A DNA stretch of 64,000 nucleotides from NCBI RefSeq assembly GCF_007995215.1, contig NZ_VCDK01000003.1, forward strand, positions 310,001 through 374,000, given 5' to 3'. The DNA comes from Shimia ponticola. Lineage in GTDB: Bacteria > Pseudomonadota > Alphaproteobacteria > Rhodobacterales > Rhodobacteraceae. Below, piece by piece: positions 33,711-44,301 of this stretch. The notes under the pieces are model-generated. The model saw only the letters and a list, made by a program, of their open reading frames with translations, did no database searches and was not told the DNA's origin. Position numbers and translations under genes: made by a program. The number at the start of each line of letters is the position of its first letter. Position 1 is the stretch's first letter.

Positions 33711-36125
33711 TCAGTGCTTCACTGCATCAGCTGCCGCTTGATCCGCGGCCGACGCAGCTGCCGCCGCAGCAGCCGCTTCTTCTGCCGCCTCGTCCCATTC
33801 GATGGGCTCAGGCGCTTCGACCAATGCCTTGGCCAGCACTTCGGACACGTGGGTCACAGGAATGATATCCAGCCCCTCTTTCACATTGTCCGGGATCTCG
33901 GCCAGATCCTTGGCATTCTCCTGCGGGATGAACACCGTCTTGATCCCACCGCGCAGCGCCGCCAATAGTTTCTCTTTCAAACCACCGATCGGCATCGCGT
34001 TGCCGCGCAGGCTGACTTCACCTGTCATGGCGATGTCACGCCGCACCGGAATGCCTGTCAGCACCGACACAATCGACGTCACCATGGCCAAACCCGCTGA
34101 TGGGCCATCCTTTGGCGTTGCGCCGTCCGGCACGTGCACGTGGATGTCCAGCGTGTCGAACTTTGGCGGCTTCACACCGATTTCAGGCGCGATGGAGCGG
34201 ACATATGAAGACGCCGCATCAATCGACTCCTTCATGACGTCGCCCAGCTTACCGGTCGTTTTCATGCGGCCCTTTCCGGGCAGCTTCAACGCCTCGATAT
34301 GCAGCAGATCGCCACCGACGCTGGTCCACGCCAACCCGGTCACAACACCGACCTGATCGCTTTCCTCGGCAAGCCCATAGCGGAACTTCTTCACTCCAAG
34401 GAAATCATCGAGATTTTCAGGGGTTACAACAACCTCCTCAACCTCTTTCTTAACGATCTTGGTCACGGCCTTCCGCGCCAGCTTGCCAATCTCACGCTCA
34501 AGGTTCCGCACGCCTGCCTCGCGGGTGTAGGTGCGTACAATCTCTTGCAGCGCCTCAGGCTCCAACGTGAACTCCTTAGCCTTAAGCCCATGGTTTTTCA
34601 CCTGTTTCGGGATCAGGTGACGATGGGCAATCTCGGCTTTTTCGTCCTCGGTGTAACCTGCCAGCGGAATGATCTCCATCCGGTCCAGCAGCGGCCCAGG
34701 CATGTTGTAGCTGTTCGAGGTCGTCAGGAACATCACATCGCTCAGGTCATATTCGACCTCAAGGTAGTGATCGACAAAGGTCGAGTTCTGTTCCGGATCG
34801 AGCACCTCAAGCATCGCCGACGCCGGATCGCCCCGGAAGTCCTGACCCATCTTGTCGATCTCATCGAGCAGGATCAGAGGGTTCGTCGTCTTCGCCTTTT
34901 TCAGCGCCTGAATGATCTTGCCGGGCATGGAACCGATATAGGTCCGGCGGTGACCGCGAATTTCGCTCTCGTCACGTACACCACCCAGAGAAATCCGGAT
35001 AAACTCACGCCCTGTTGCCTTGGCCACGGATTTACCAAGCGAGGTTTTACCAACGCCAGGAGGTCCCACCAAACACAGGATCGGCCCTTTCAGCTTGCGC
35101 GAGCGTTGCTGCACGGCAAGGTACTCAACGATCCGCTCCTTGACCTTCTCAAGGCCAAAGTGATCGTCATCCAGCACCTTCTGCGCACGGCCAAGGTCCT
35201 TTTTCACACGGCTGCGTGTCCCCCACGGAATGGACAGCATCCAATCCAGATAGTTGCGCACAACCGTGGCCTCAGCCGACATGGGCGACATGTTCTTGAG
35301 CTTTTTCAGCTCGGCATCCGCCTTTTCACGGGCTTCTTTCGAAAGCTTGGTCTCGGCGATCTTGGCTTCCAGCTCGGCAACTTCGCCTTCGCCCTCTTCG
35401 CCATCGCCCAGCTCCTTCTGAATGGCCTTCATCTGCTCATTCAGATAGTACTCGCGCTGCGTCCGCTCCATCTGGGATTTCACGCGGGTCTTGATCTTCT
35501 TCTCGACCTGCAGAACGCTCATCTCGCCCTGCATCAGGCCAAAGACCTTTTCCAGCCGCTCGCTCACGCTCAACGTCTCAAGCAGATCCTGCTTTTGCTC
35601 GACCTCAATGCCCAAGTGACCCGACACAAGGTCGGCCAGCTTTGCAGGCTCACGGCTATCCGCGACAGCAGCCAGCGCTTCTTCGGGAATGTTTTTCTTA
35701 ACCTTGGCGTAGCGTTCAAACTCTTTCGCCACAGACCGCACAAGCGCTTCGGTCGCGGTCTCATCGCCGGGCATTTCGGTCAGATACTCAGCCGACGCTT
35801 CAAAGTAGTCGTCGTTCTCGTGGTATTCGGTGATCCGCACCCGTGCACGGCCTTCGACCAGCACCTTGACCGTGCCATCGGGCAGCTTCAGCAGTTGCAG
35901 CACATTCGCCAAAACACCGGCACGATAGATGCCATCAGATTCCGGATCGTCCTGGCTCGGGTCAATCTGGCTCGACAGCAGGATTTGTTTGTCTTCGCGC
36001 ATCACTTCTTCCAGGGCGCGAACTGATTTTTCGCGACCCACAAAAAGCGGCACAATCATGTGTGGGAACACCACGATATCGCGCAGAGGCAATACCGGAT
36101 AGCTCGATGCCAACATCTCTTGCAT
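33711..36125 (-). CDS. lon: ATP-dependent protease Lon
   Basis: Lon is a cytoplasmic AAA+ serine protease that degrades damaged and regulatory proteins. The 804 residues show the LON substrate domain (SYPVLPLRDIVVFPHMIVPL at the start), a coiled-coil region, and the AAA+ module with Walker A GPPGVGKTSLGKS and Walker B LILLDEIDKM. The protease domain has catalytic Ser in KDGPSAGLAM and Lys in GGLKEKLLAAL. The C-terminus has an added Ala-rich tail. AAGGA lies upstream of ATG 36125. No classical RpoH promoter was found. Confidence 0.97.
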   Translation of the reverse strand: MQEMLASSYPVLPLRDIVVFPHMIVPLFVGREKSVRALEEVMREDKQILLSSQIDPSQDDPESDGIYRAGVLANVLQLLKLPDGTVKVLVEGRARVRITEYHENDDYFEASAEYLTEMPGDETATEALVRSVAKEFERYAKVKKNIPEEALAAVADSREPAKLADLVSGHLGIEVEQKQDLLETLSVSERLEKVFGLMQGEMSVLQVEKKIKTRVKSQMERTQREYYLNEQMKAIQKELGDGEEGEGEVAELEAKIAETKLSKEAREKADAELKKLKNMSPMSAEATVVRNYLDWMLSIPWGTRSRVKKDLGRAQKVLDDDHFGLEKVKERIVEYLAVQQRSRKLKGPILCLVGPPGVGKTSLGKSVAKATGREFIRISLGGVRDESEIRGHRRTYIGSMPGKIIQALKKAKTTNPLILLDEIDKMGQDFRGDPASAMLEVLDPEQNSTFVDHYLEVEYDLSDVMFLTTSNSYNMPGPLLDRMEIIPLAGYTEDEKAEIAHRHLIPKQVKNHGLKAKEFTLEPEALQEIVRTYTREAGVRNLEREIGKLARKAVTKIVKKEVEEVVVTPENLDDFLGVKKFRYGLAEESDQVGVVTGLAWTSVGGDLLHIEALKLPGKGRMKTTGKLGDVMKESIDAASSYVRSIAPEIGVKPPKFDTLDIHVHVPDGATPKDGPSAGLAMVTSIVSVLTGIPVRRDIAMTGEVSLRGNAMPIGGLKEKLLAALRGGIKTVFIPQENAKDLAEIPDNVKEGLDIIPVTHVSEVLAKALVEAPEPIEWDEAAEEAAAAAAAASAADQAAADAVKH

Positions 36126-36341
36126 TTTGGTTTCCTTATCCTCGGCAGCTCATCCCGCGTCCCATTCTGGCAACGTCAGGCGGCTCCATTTCGGTTGAGT
36201 TGAATTATGGCCGCATGGGGCACTTTTCAACCGCACTTGCTCTTTCGGTCATCTTGCCCCCTTGGCCCGGGCGCTTCAAGCGGACAATCACGAATTGGTG
36301 TCTTCCTTTTGCTCGCGTGACGCCCATCCGACCCGTAAAAC

Positions 36342-36842
36342 ATGGGTATGAAACGCCTTGCCCTCTTGTTCGCCTGCTCGCTGATTGCTGCCTGCACAAA
36401 TCCGATACCCAGCGGCGAAACGGTCTCTTTCACCGTGACAGGTCGACAAGCGGCACAAACGCTTGATCGCCTCGATCCGATGACAGTCCGCACATTCGCG
36501 CGCAGTGGCCTAGCGCGGCAGGAACTCACGGCGCTGCCTTGCACGGCAACAGGCACGGGCCTGCGTGCAACGTTCATCAGCCCGGCAACTTTGGCCGTCC
36601 CGACCTATCGCGGCCGCACGGACCCGATCACCGTATCCTGCCGAAGGCGCAGCGATACGGTCCAAAGCGCAAGCAGAGTGGTCAGCCCAACCAACCAGAC
36701 AGAAGAAGACCTCGACACAGGCCTGCGCATTGGCGTGTCGTCCTCAGAGGGTCTTGATGTGCGGCTCGGTGTGTCCATTCGCGACAAAAGCCGCGACCGT
36801 TTCGACTACCCGTCATCGGTTCTGATCGATTTTCCCGGCTGA
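36342..36842 (+). CDS. Putative lipoprotein, function unknown
   Basis: The 166-residue protein starts MGMKRLALLFACSLIAAC, a lipobox-type signal (LIAAC) predicting a lipidated cysteine near residue 18. The rest is beta-rich, with two Cys (ALPCTATG and VSCRRRSD) that could form a disulfide, and ends in VLIDFPG. No known domain was recognised. The ATG two codons downstream (36348) is an equally likely start. It stands alone, divergent from lon. Confidence 0.72.
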   Translation: MGMKRLALLFACSLIAACTNPIPSGETVSFTVTGRQAAQTLDRLDPMTVRTFARSGLARQELTALPCTATGTGLRATFISPATLAVPTYRGRTDPITVSCRRRSDTVQSASRVVSPTNQTEEDLDTGLRIGVSSSEGLDVRLGVSIRDKSRDRFDYPSSVLIDFPG

Positions 36843-37118
36843 GAGGTTTTCTTCGGAGCCGCCCTCGCTTGCGGTCAGGTGGACGCGGGACAAGAGAATT
36901 GCCAAGGAAAATCACCGAGGGGCCCCAACAGGCGTTGGGGATACGGATGATTATCCTTGGCAAGGCGCTTGGCCAGTGTCAGCCAGACCTCATGCGCGGG
37001 CGGGTCTGAAGGTTTCCTTTGGTGGGACCCGAAGCTCTCAGCAAGCTCTCGACACGCTCTCGACACTGGCCCGCCACCACCTACCTCCCCGGACAAACGC
37101 AAACCGCCTGAGGCCCGC

Positions 37119-37520
37119 ATGACATCCTTCCTGCCCGCTCTTTCCCTGATCCTGACGGCCGCGCTGTTTGGCGGCATGGTGCTTTACAGCTTTGGCTTTG
37201 CAGCTTTGGTGTTCAAACTCTTCGATCAGACACAGGCGCGCTACGCCCTGCGTCACGCCTTTCCACCCTATTACCTTGTGGTGATGATCACCGCAGCGCT
37301 TGCTGCGGTGCCCAGCGCCTTCGTCAATGCGACGACAGCAATCATTCTTGCGCTGACGGCTCTCACCACTCTCTATGCCCGTCAGATCCTGATGCCGCAG
37401 ATCAATACGGCCACGGATGCGGGCGAAACGGGCAAGTTCAAACTCTTGCACGGCGTCTCGGTCATCTTGCAGTTGATCCAGATTGCCGTGGTTGCCTATG
37501 CGCTGACACTTTTTGTCTGA
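37119..37520 (+). CDS. DUF4149 (TMEM205-like) membrane protein
   Basis: The 133-residue protein has four hydrophobic helices (SLILTAALFGGMVLYSFGFA; YYLVVMITAALAAV; ATTAIILALTALTTLYAR; VSVILQLIQIAVVAYALTL). The FxGGMVLYSF pattern and central acidic-basic loop match the DUF4149 family, whose role is unknown. The start is ATG 37119, with GAGG six bases upstream; the longer frame from 36957 is not supported. Bases 36843-37118 before it hold nothing recognisable. Confidence 0.78.
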   Translation: MTSFLPALSLILTAALFGGMVLYSFGFAALVFKLFDQTQARYALRHAFPPYYLVVMITAALAAVPSAFVNATTAIILALTALTTLYARQILMPQINTATDAGETGKFKLLHGVSVILQLIQIAVVAYALTLFV

Positions 37521-37575
37521 TCGGGGACGGTGGGCGGGGCGCCTTTGCCGTCAGGCAAACAGCGCCACACACAGT

Positions 37576-38658
37576 CTAGTGCGGCTCGCTCAAGGTCCCA
37601 CCGCCTACAACGGCAGGCACTCCTGTCGTCGTCGGACATGACGTGGATAGCCCCCGCGCCACGCGCACAGCCAGATAGGCAAAGGCCTGCGCCTCAAGCA
37701 TGTCACCATCCAGCCCGACCTCTTCGACGGGTTGCACCGGACAGCGCATCGCGGCCTGCAGCATCTCCATCAACGTTGCGTTCTTGCGCCCGCCACCGGT
37801 CACAAGCACCCGTGACGGCTGGGTAGGGCACAGCTCCATTCCCACGGCCACACTCATGGCGATCGCCGCCGTCAGCGTCGCGGCGGCATCGGCGTCAGAC
37901 AGATGCGCAACATCCAAGACCTCTGAAAAATCATTGCGATCCAGTGATTTCGGCGGCATCCGATCAAAAAAAGGATGCTCCATGAAGCGTCCGATCACGG
38001 CGGCATCCACGTTGCCAGAACGCGCGAGCGCGCCCCCTTCGTCCATCGCCACACCGCGTCGGCGCATCATCTCGTCAGAGAGCGGCGCATTCGCCGGGCC
38101 CGTATCAAAGGCCAAGAGGACACCCTGCGCATCGGGTCTGTCGCTTTGCGGATCGACCCAAGTCAGATTGCCCACCCCGCCAAGGTTCAGGAACACCACC
38201 GGCTCTTCGGCGTCGATCCACCGTGCACAGGCCCAATGAAAAAATGGTGCCAGCGGCGCACCCTGCCCACCCATTGCGACATCTGCCGTCCGAAAATCCC
38301 ATGCCACGGGCCGTTCCAGCACATCGGCAAGCTGCGCACCGTCGCCTGCCTGATAGGTTCCCTGTCCGCCGGGATCATGGGCCAGCGTCTGCCCGTGAAA
38401 CCCGACAAGCTCAATGCCGTCAAAGCCCTGGGCCACTTCGGCATGGGCCGCTTCGACCAATGCGGCTGCGTCATCGGCGCGCCAGCTGCCCAGCGCGGCA
38501 CGCAAGACAGCCTGCTCCTCTTCGGCATAAGGCCGATAGGCCACCGGACCGAACTCGAGAATATCGACCCCATCGGTCACCAAAACAGCTGCATCCACGC
38601 CATCAAGCGACGTGCCCGACATCATGCCCAGCGCCTTGATTGGCCCACTCTTCAACAT
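37576..38658 (-). CDS. anmK: Anhydro-N-acetylmuramic acid kinase
   Basis: AnmK phosphorylates and opens 1,6-anhydro-MurNAc during peptidoglycan recycling, giving MurNAc-6-phosphate. The 360-residue protein has the ATP-binding signature [16 protein letters not shown], then [27 protein letters not shown] and [17 protein letters not shown], and a late VTGGGRKN. It is divergent from tyrS. The amidase and PBP genes in this window belong to the same wall-turnover process. Confidence 0.94.
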   Translation of the reverse strand: MLKSGPIKALGMMSGTSLDGVDAAVLVTDGVDILEFGPVAYRPYAEEEQAVLRAALGSWRADDAAALVEAAHAEVAQGFDGIELVGFHGQTLAHDPGGQGTYQAGDGAQLADVLERPVAWDFRTADVAMGGQGAPLAPFFHWACARWIDAEEPVVFLNLGGVGNLTWVDPQSDRPDAQGVLLAFDTGPANAPLSDEMMRRRGVAMDEGGALARSGNVDAAVIGRFMEHPFFDRMPPKSLDRNDFSEVLDVAHLSDADAAATLTAAIAMSVAVGMELCPTQPSRVLVTGGGRKNATLMEMLQAAMRCPVQPVEEVGLDGDMLEAQAFAYLAVRVARGLSTSCPTTTGVPAVVGGGTLSEPH

Positions 38659-38721
38659 GGTCTTTCCCTACCCGTCACCCTCGCCTATAGACTGCCGCGC
38701 AGACGCATCCGGAGCAAGCAA

Positions 38722-39972
38722 ATGACGTACCATCCCAAATCAGACTTCATGTCCGTGATGATGGAGCGCGGCTATCTGGCTGACTGCACGGATTATCAAT
38801 CGCTGGACGAAGCTTTAGTGGCAGGCGTGACCCCTGCCTATATTGGCTACGATGCGACTGCACAGTCCCTGCATGTCGGCCATCTAATGAACATTATGGT
38901 CCTGCGCTGGCTGCAAAAGACAGGCCACAAGCCCATCACGCTTATGGGCGGCGGCACGACCAAGGTCGGCGATCCATCCTTCCGGTCTGATGAACGCCCC
39001 CTGCTCGGGCCAGAACAGATCGATGCGAATATCGAAGGTATGAAGCAGGTTTTTGCCAAATACCTGTCCTATGACGACAGCCCGACCGGCGCATTGATGC
39101 TGAATAATGCCGAATGGCTCGATACTCTGAACTACCTCGATTTCCTGCGTGACATCGGGCGGCATTTCTCGGTCAATCGGATGCTCTCGTTCGAGAGTGT
39201 GAAGTCGCGGCTGGATCGCGAACAATCGCTGTCATTTCTCGAATTCAACTACATGATCCTGCAGGCCTACGACTTCCTGGAGCTCAACCGCCGGTACGGC
39301 TGCCTGCTGCAAATGGGCGGAAGTGATCAGTGGGGCAATATCGTCAATGGCATCGACCTGACCCGCCGCGTGCTGGATCAGGAAATCTACGGCCTCACTA
39401 CGCCGCTGCTTACGACGTCCGACGGGCGCAAAATGGGCAAATCCCAAGGTGGCGCGATCTGGTTGAACGGCGATATGTTGTCGCCCTATGAATTCTGGCA
39501 GTTCTGGCGGAATACGACCGACGCCGACACTGGCAAGTTCCTCAAGATTTTCACCGAACTGCCTGTTGACGAGTGCGACCGCCTTGGCGCGCTTGAAGGG
39601 TCCGAGATCAACGAAGCCAAGATCATCCTTGCCAATGAGGTCACGACACTTCTGCACGGAGCAGAGGCCGCCGCGAATGCTGCAGCCACCGCAAAGGAAG
39701 TGTTCGAAAAAGGCGGCGTCGGTGACGATCTGCCAACGCTTACGTTGACCGCTGACGAATTGGGCGATGGCCTTTCGATCGTTCAGGCTCTGGTGAAGGC
39801 GGGGCTGGCGAAATCCGGCAAGGATGCCAAGCGGCTGATTGCTGAAAACGGCGCACGCATGGACGACCAACCTCTGACAGACGCAGGCACGATGTTGACC
39901 GCCTCGGATCTGAGTAGCCCCATCAAGCTAAGCGCTGGCAAAAAACGCCATGCTCTCGTTCAGTTGGGCTAG
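38722..39972 (+). CDS. tyrS: Tyrosyl-tRNA synthetase
   Basis: The 416-residue class I synthetase charges tRNA-Tyr. Its HIGH-type motif is HVGH at 51-54 ([11 protein letters not shown]), and its KMSKS motif reads KMGKS at 237-241. Tyrosine-binding features [11 protein letters not shown] and YMILQAYDF are present, and an S4 domain forms the C-terminus. The frame stays open for 249 codons upstream across the antisense of anmK, but ATG 38722 (GGAG eight bases before) gives the proper family start. Confidence 0.95.
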   Translation: MTYHPKSDFMSVMMERGYLADCTDYQSLDEALVAGVTPAYIGYDATAQSLHVGHLMNIMVLRWLQKTGHKPITLMGGGTTKVGDPSFRSDERPLLGPEQIDANIEGMKQVFAKYLSYDDSPTGALMLNNAEWLDTLNYLDFLRDIGRHFSVNRMLSFESVKSRLDREQSLSFLEFNYMILQAYDFLELNRRYGCLLQMGGSDQWGNIVNGIDLTRRVLDQEIYGLTTPLLTTSDGRKMGKSQGGAIWLNGDMLSPYEFWQFWRNTTDADTGKFLKIFTELPVDECDRLGALEGSEINEAKIILANEVTTLLHGAEAAANAAATAKEVFEKGGVGDDLPTLTLTADELGDGLSIVQALVKAGLAKSGKDAKRLIAENGARMDDQPLTDAGTMLTASDLSSPIKLSAGKKRHALVQLG

Positions 39973-40028
39973 AATGATCTCGCGCGACCAACTCGCGGCT
40001 GGGCGTTACAGCCCGTTTGGCCAATAGG

Positions 40029-41105
40029 ATGGTCCGCGATTACTCTGCCTTCATGCCCGGCGCGGCTGTTCCACAAAACGAGCCAACACCGCTTGAACGC
40101 TTGGGATGGGGGCCGGCCTTCTCGCAACAGATCGAAGCGGACGCTCTGACGGCCACGCCACCCGTCCGCGTCGTGGCCGTGCATCGCAGCGGCCTTCAGG
40201 TTTTGGGGGACGGCATCCAGACCAAACTACCTCCAATGGCGGAAGCCACCGTCGGGGACTGGGTGCTCTACGACGCCAATAGCCCACGCGACAGCAGGGT
40301 GCTGGAGCGTAAAAGCCTGATCAAACGCCGCGCACCGGGTCACGACCGCAGCGAACAATTGATCGCAGCCAATATCGATACGGTCTTTGTCGTCACCTCT
40401 TGCAATCAGGACTTCAACGTCGCGCGTCTGGAACGCTATTTGGCTTTGGCATTTGAGGCGGGGATTGAACCTGTGATCCTGTTGACCAAACCCGACCTGA
40501 CGGACGACGCCCAAAGCTACGTTGAGCAAGCCAAGGCGATATCTGACCGTGTCGCAGTTCTGGCGATCAATGCCAAAAGCGATCAACCCGCTGAGGCACT
40601 AGCCGATTGGTGCCGCAAAGGCCGGACTGTTGCGTTTCTAGGATCGTCGGGTGTGGGGAAATCCACCCTGACCAATGCGCTTTTGGGGGCGGACGCCATC
40701 GCCACCCAAGGCATCCGCGAAGATGACGCGCGCGGTCGTCACACCACAACACACCGCGAATTGCATCAGATCCCCAGCGGCGCAATCGTTTTGGACACCC
40801 CCGGAATGCGCGAGTTGCAGTTGACAGACGCCGCATCTGGCATCGCAGCCGTGTTCGAAGATATCGACGACCTTGCCGCCGCTTGTCGGTTCAATGATTG
40901 CAAACATGAGGGCGAACCGGGTTGCGCCGTGCAAGCCGCCGTGGCTGACGGAACGCTTGATCCCGACCGCTTGGAACGCTGGCGCAAACTTCAGGCAGAA
41001 GATGCGTTCAACTCCGCCACTCTGGCCCAGCGCCGTGGCAAAGACCGTGCTTTTGGCAAAATGGTCAAGAGCGCGATGAAGGATAAATCAAACCGCCGCG
41101 GTTAG
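40029..41105 (+). CDS. rsgA: Ribosome small subunit-dependent GTPase A
   Basis: RsgA checks 30S subunit maturation by GTP hydrolysis. The 358-residue protein has an N-terminal OB-like domain, a circularly permuted GTPase with TKPD (153-156) before the P-loop GSSGVGKS (205-212) and then DTPGMRE, and a C-terminal zinc domain with CRFNDCKHEGEPGC. The start is uncertain: a TTG at 40017, ATG 40029 or ATG 40053. ATG 40029 is chosen, though its ribosome site is weak. Its stop overlaps the convergent FAD oxidase stop by four bases. Confidence 0.92.
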   Translation: MVRDYSAFMPGAAVPQNEPTPLERLGWGPAFSQQIEADALTATPPVRVVAVHRSGLQVLGDGIQTKLPPMAEATVGDWVLYDANSPRDSRVLERKSLIKRRAPGHDRSEQLIAANIDTVFVVTSCNQDFNVARLERYLALAFEAGIEPVILLTKPDLTDDAQSYVEQAKAISDRVAVLAINAKSDQPAEALADWCRKGRTVAFLGSSGVGKSTLTNALLGADAIATQGIREDDARGRHTTTHRELHQIPSGAIVLDTPGMRELQLTDAASGIAAVFEDIDDLAAACRFNDCKHEGEPGCAVQAAVADGTLDPDRLERWRKLQAEDAFNSATLAQRRGKDRAFGKMVKSAMKDKSNRRG

Positions 41106-42241
41106 CGGTCGTCGAACACGGCCTCAAAACCCGGCGCGTCACCTCCCCTGGCCACGACCGATCCCAACCGTCCCAACTCATCCGCGCATTTGGCTCCGGC
41201 CCCGTTGCCGCCCGTCAGGATCGTCATGCGATCAGACATCCGCGCGATGTAGGGATAGCCTGTGGCTGTGAATGACACAGCGCAAGCCTCGGCATGCGTG
41301 GCACTCCATTCCACATCGGGCACGACATCGCGCAGATGCTGCACCAGTCGCGCTCCGGCCTCGGTACCACCGGCGCTTTGAAACCACTCTGTCATCTGGG
41401 TGTTTGTCTCAAGCCGGGGCGAGTCGATCTCTCCTCCGATCTTAATGAGCCAGCGACCGTCCGGGTACTTCACAGGCGGCAGCAGATAGAGGTCGTCCTC
41501 CACGTCCTCAGGCACCCAGATCAGGGTTGGCATCTGCGGAATGGGGCCTGCCACCTCGGCGAATGCGACCGTGCGCGCGTAGACCCGCATGGCCGGACGC
41601 GCAGGCAATAGACCATCGGTGCGTGCATATCCCCCGGTCGCGACAACGACCTGACCGGCAGAAAGCTGCGTGCCATCGGCCAAAGTGACCGTCCCATCCT
41701 GCAGTGCTGTAACTGTCTGACGGATCACCGTGGCACCGGCCCTAACTGCCAGGATCTCCTGCGCCTCGCGCATCGCACGTGGATCAATCCATCCGGCATC
41801 ATTGGGTTCATAGGACACTACCGCATCATCTGGCAGCGCAAACCCATACCGGTGTCTGACGTCCTCTGCTGTCATCCGCTCTGCGCCCCAGGTCTCTGCG
41901 CTCTTTTCAAGGCCCTTGGTAAAGCCGGACATCCCCGGCGAATACCGCCCGGCCATCATGCCACCTACCGGGTGAAAGAACGGCAGCCCTGACCGCTGTT
42001 CGATGTCGCGATACCTCTCAATGGACGCAGCAGAGAGGTCTGACCACACCGGATCATGCGACACCCGGCGCGTGATCCGAGCAGCGTCGTGATGGCTGGC
42101 AAAGGGCCCGGCATGGCTCGCGCGGTCGGCAGGCTCGTCTGGGCCGATCAATGCAACCGTCGCCCCGCTCTCAGCCACCCATCGCGCACAGGCCGATCCC
42201 ATCAGCCCGCGTCCGAGCACCACAAAATCATAGGTCTCCAT
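41102..42241 (-). CDS. FAD-dependent oxidoreductase (DAO/sarcosine oxidase-like family)
   Basis: The 379-residue protein starts METYDFVVLGRGLMGSACAR, a GxGxxG FAD-binding Rossmann motif. The late ILTGGNGAGAKCADELG is the second FAD contact. It has the size and layout of sarcosine or N-methyl amino acid oxidases. It lies beside a BCCT carrier for quaternary amines, which would fit an N-methylated substrate, but this is context only. The start is ATG 42241; an upstream start 10 codons earlier is less likely. Confidence 0.85.
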   Translation of the reverse strand: METYDFVVLGRGLMGSACARWVAESGATVALIGPDEPADRASHAGPFASHHDAARITRRVSHDPVWSDLSAASIERYRDIEQRSGLPFFHPVGGMMAGRYSPGMSGFTKGLEKSAETWGAERMTAEDVRHRYGFALPDDAVVSYEPNDAGWIDPRAMREAQEILAVRAGATVIRQTVTALQDGTVTLADGTQLSAGQVVVATGGYARTDGLLPARPAMRVYARTVAFAEVAGPIPQMPTLIWVPEDVEDDLYLLPPVKYPDGRWLIKIGGEIDSPRLETNTQMTEWFQSAGGTEAGARLVQHLRDVVPDVEWSATHAEACAVSFTATGYPYIARMSDRMTILTGGNGAGAKCADELGRLGSVVARGGDAPGFEAVFDDR

Positions 42242-42485
42242 GGCCGGAACCGTCGCACAGCTATCATCCAAGTCAATCGGTCTTGGATCGTCTGCAAAGT
42301 GTCGAGGCGGCGACGGGTTGCGCGCCAGAAACAGTGAAAAATCGCAATTTAACTTGCTGACTAATGGTCAGGCACGCGTTTTTGCCCAATATTTGTGCAA
42401 CCTGTGATTCAAATCCCTTGATTGGACTCACCCATGCGTGGTGGGATTGGAGAAAAAACAAAAGACAATAATAGGGAACCAACAC

Positions 42486-44168
42486 ATGGCTTTGAAACCA
42501 CCCTTGATGGACCTGGACATCAAGACCGCAGATAGCGGGTTCTACGCAGGATTTTCCGCATCAGTCGCCGTGATCTCCAAGATCATCGTCGCCTGCCTTG
42601 TGATCTGGGCAGTCGTGTTTCCGGAACAGGCTGGCGCAGTTCTAAACGCGATCAACAGCTTCATCCTATCCAACACAGCATATTGGTACGTTTACATCGT
42701 GGCGGCCTTTGTTCTGCTGTGTCTCGCCTTGGCCATTTGGCCTGCCGCCGGACGGCTTAAACTGGGCGTCGATGGCGATACGCCTGAATTCTCGAACTTT
42801 TCGTGGTTTTCGATGATGTTCGGTGCGGGCATTGGTGTCGGCATGCTGACATGGGCCGTCGCCGAACCTGTCTATCACTTCCAGAACAACCCCGACGTGA
42901 TCAAAGGATTGGTCGAAGGCGGCACCGAGGAAACCATTCGCAGCGCCTATAAGTGGTCCTTCCTGCATTGGGGCTTTGGTGCTTGGGCCTGTTATGCAGT
43001 GGCGGGTCTGGCGCTTGGCTTCTTCTGCTACCGTCGCGGTCTGCCGCTGACCATGCGGTCGTCTTTGACCCCTCTCTTTGGTCGCAGCCTTGCGGGTCCA
43101 CTGGGCAACATCATCGACATCGTCGCCGTTGTGGCCACCATACTTGGCGTGGCGCAAACGCTGGGCTTTGGCGTGGAACAGTTCGTCGCCGGGATGCAGC
43201 GCATCGGGATCAATGGCCTGATGACCGAAGGCGGCAATGCGAACACCACCGGTGTACTTGTGGCGATCGTCGTGATCATGGGCCTGTCCACCCTGTCCGC
43301 GCTTTCTGGCGTCGGCAAAGGGATCAAGTGGCTGTCGAACCTGAACATGGGGCTGTCGATCTTCCTACTGGCCTTCTTCCTGCTCTTTGGCTCGACCTTC
43401 TTTGGCCTGCAGGCGCTGGTTCTTGGCATCTTCGATTACCTCGTTGCACTGCCATCCATGTTGTTCACCGTCTGGCGCGGTGACGGCACAGAGGGCTCGG
43501 TCGCGACCCAGCTCGAAGGCTGGCAAGGCGGCTGGTCGGTGTTCTACTGGGCATGGTGGATCGCGTTCGCTCCCTTTGTGGGTCTCTTCCTTGCCCGTAT
43601 CTCCAAGGGCCGGACGATCCGCGAATTTGTTCTGGGCGCAATCATCGTTCCATCGCTGATGTGCTTTGTCTGGTTCACATGGGCTGGCGGCACCGCGATT
43701 GACCTTGAACTGACCGGTGGGGCCGACGGCCAGATCATCGGCGCACCTGACGGGGACAAGATCTTTGCAGCTGTGATCTACATGTTGCCTGATCTTCTGG
43801 GCTACCTGATGTCGCTTGTGATCGTTGTGCTGCTTCTAACCTATCTGGTTACCACGGCTGACTCTGCTGTTCTGATCGTGAACACGATCAACGCCGCGGG
43901 CGATGAAGGACCAAAGGCGAAACCCCATATCTACTTCTGGGGCATCGCTTTGGGCGCTGTTGTCGCCGCGCTTCTGATTGCCGGGGGTGCGGGTGGCGGT
44001 GGCCTGCGGGCAATCCAGACCGCGATGGTCATCGGCGCGCTGCCGTTCTCTGTCGTGATGGTTCTGCAAGCCATCTCGCTGGTCAAGGCGATATACAATG
44101 ATGCCCGTCGCGAACGCGAAGGCATCCGCACAACGAACGAAGACCTCGAAGCAACACCCGCCGAGTAG
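42486..44168 (+). CDS. BCCT family transporter (betaine/carnitine/choline)
   Basis: The 560-residue protein has 12 predicted helices and the BCCT core MMFGAGIGVGMLTWAVAEP. A Trp/aromatic-rich block for the quaternary-amine site is visible (FYWAWWIAFAPFVGLFLARI). It imports glycine betaine, choline, carnitine or DMSP-like osmolytes, driven by Na+ or H+. The start is ATG 42486, with AGGGA nine bases upstream. A strong terminator follows the stop. Confidence 0.94.
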   Translation: MALKPPLMDLDIKTADSGFYAGFSASVAVISKIIVACLVIWAVVFPEQAGAVLNAINSFILSNTAYWYVYIVAAFVLLCLALAIWPAAGRLKLGVDGDTPEFSNFSWFSMMFGAGIGVGMLTWAVAEPVYHFQNNPDVIKGLVEGGTEETIRSAYKWSFLHWGFGAWACYAVAGLALGFFCYRRGLPLTMRSSLTPLFGRSLAGPLGNIIDIVAVVATILGVAQTLGFGVEQFVAGMQRIGINGLMTEGGNANTTGVLVAIVVIMGLSTLSALSGVGKGIKWLSNLNMGLSIFLLAFFLLFGSTFFGLQALVLGIFDYLVALPSMLFTVWRGDGTEGSVATQLEGWQGGWSVFYWAWWIAFAPFVGLFLARISKGRTIREFVLGAIIVPSLMCFVWFTWAGGTAIDLELTGGADGQIIGAPDGDKIFAAVIYMLPDLLGYLMSLVIVVLLLTYLVTTADSAVLIVNTINAAGDEGPKAKPHIYFWGIALGAVVAALLIAGGAGGGGLRAIQTAMVIGALPFSVVMVLQAISLVKAIYNDARREREGIRTTNEDLEATPAE

Positions 44169-44190
44169 GCAGGGGGTCCGCGCAAGGTGG

Positions 44191-44217
44191 AAAGGGCTCG
44201 CTTCGGCGGGCCCTTTT
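44191..44217 (+). terminator. Terminator after the BCCT gene
   Basis: AAAGGGCTCGC (44191-44201) pairs with GCGGGCCCTTT (44206-44216) with one wobble around a TTCG tetraloop, and ends in TTTT. The stable tetraloop and T-run make this a strong intrinsic terminator. Confidence 0.9.
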
Positions 44218-44301
44218 CATGTTTGCAAGTCGGCTTGCGATCTTGGGTGTCGCCCCACTTTGCCCGGTCTGCCACCTTGGGTCTCAAAGAGGAGTATTGA
44301 G

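Noticed and set aside
34299-36026. 575-codon plus-strand frame opposite lon
   Set aside because: Antisense shadow of lon with skewed composition and no recognised domain.
36190-36260. TTGAAA next to CCCCAT upstream of lon, like an RpoH heat-shock promoter
   Set aside because: The two elements are only about four bases apart, far too close for an RpoH promoter.
37975-38721. Open frame of 249 codons before tyrS that would give a 665-residue protein
   Set aside because: It lies antisense to anmK, has no family N-terminus, and the TyrRS fold starts cleanly at ATG 38722 with a ribosome site.
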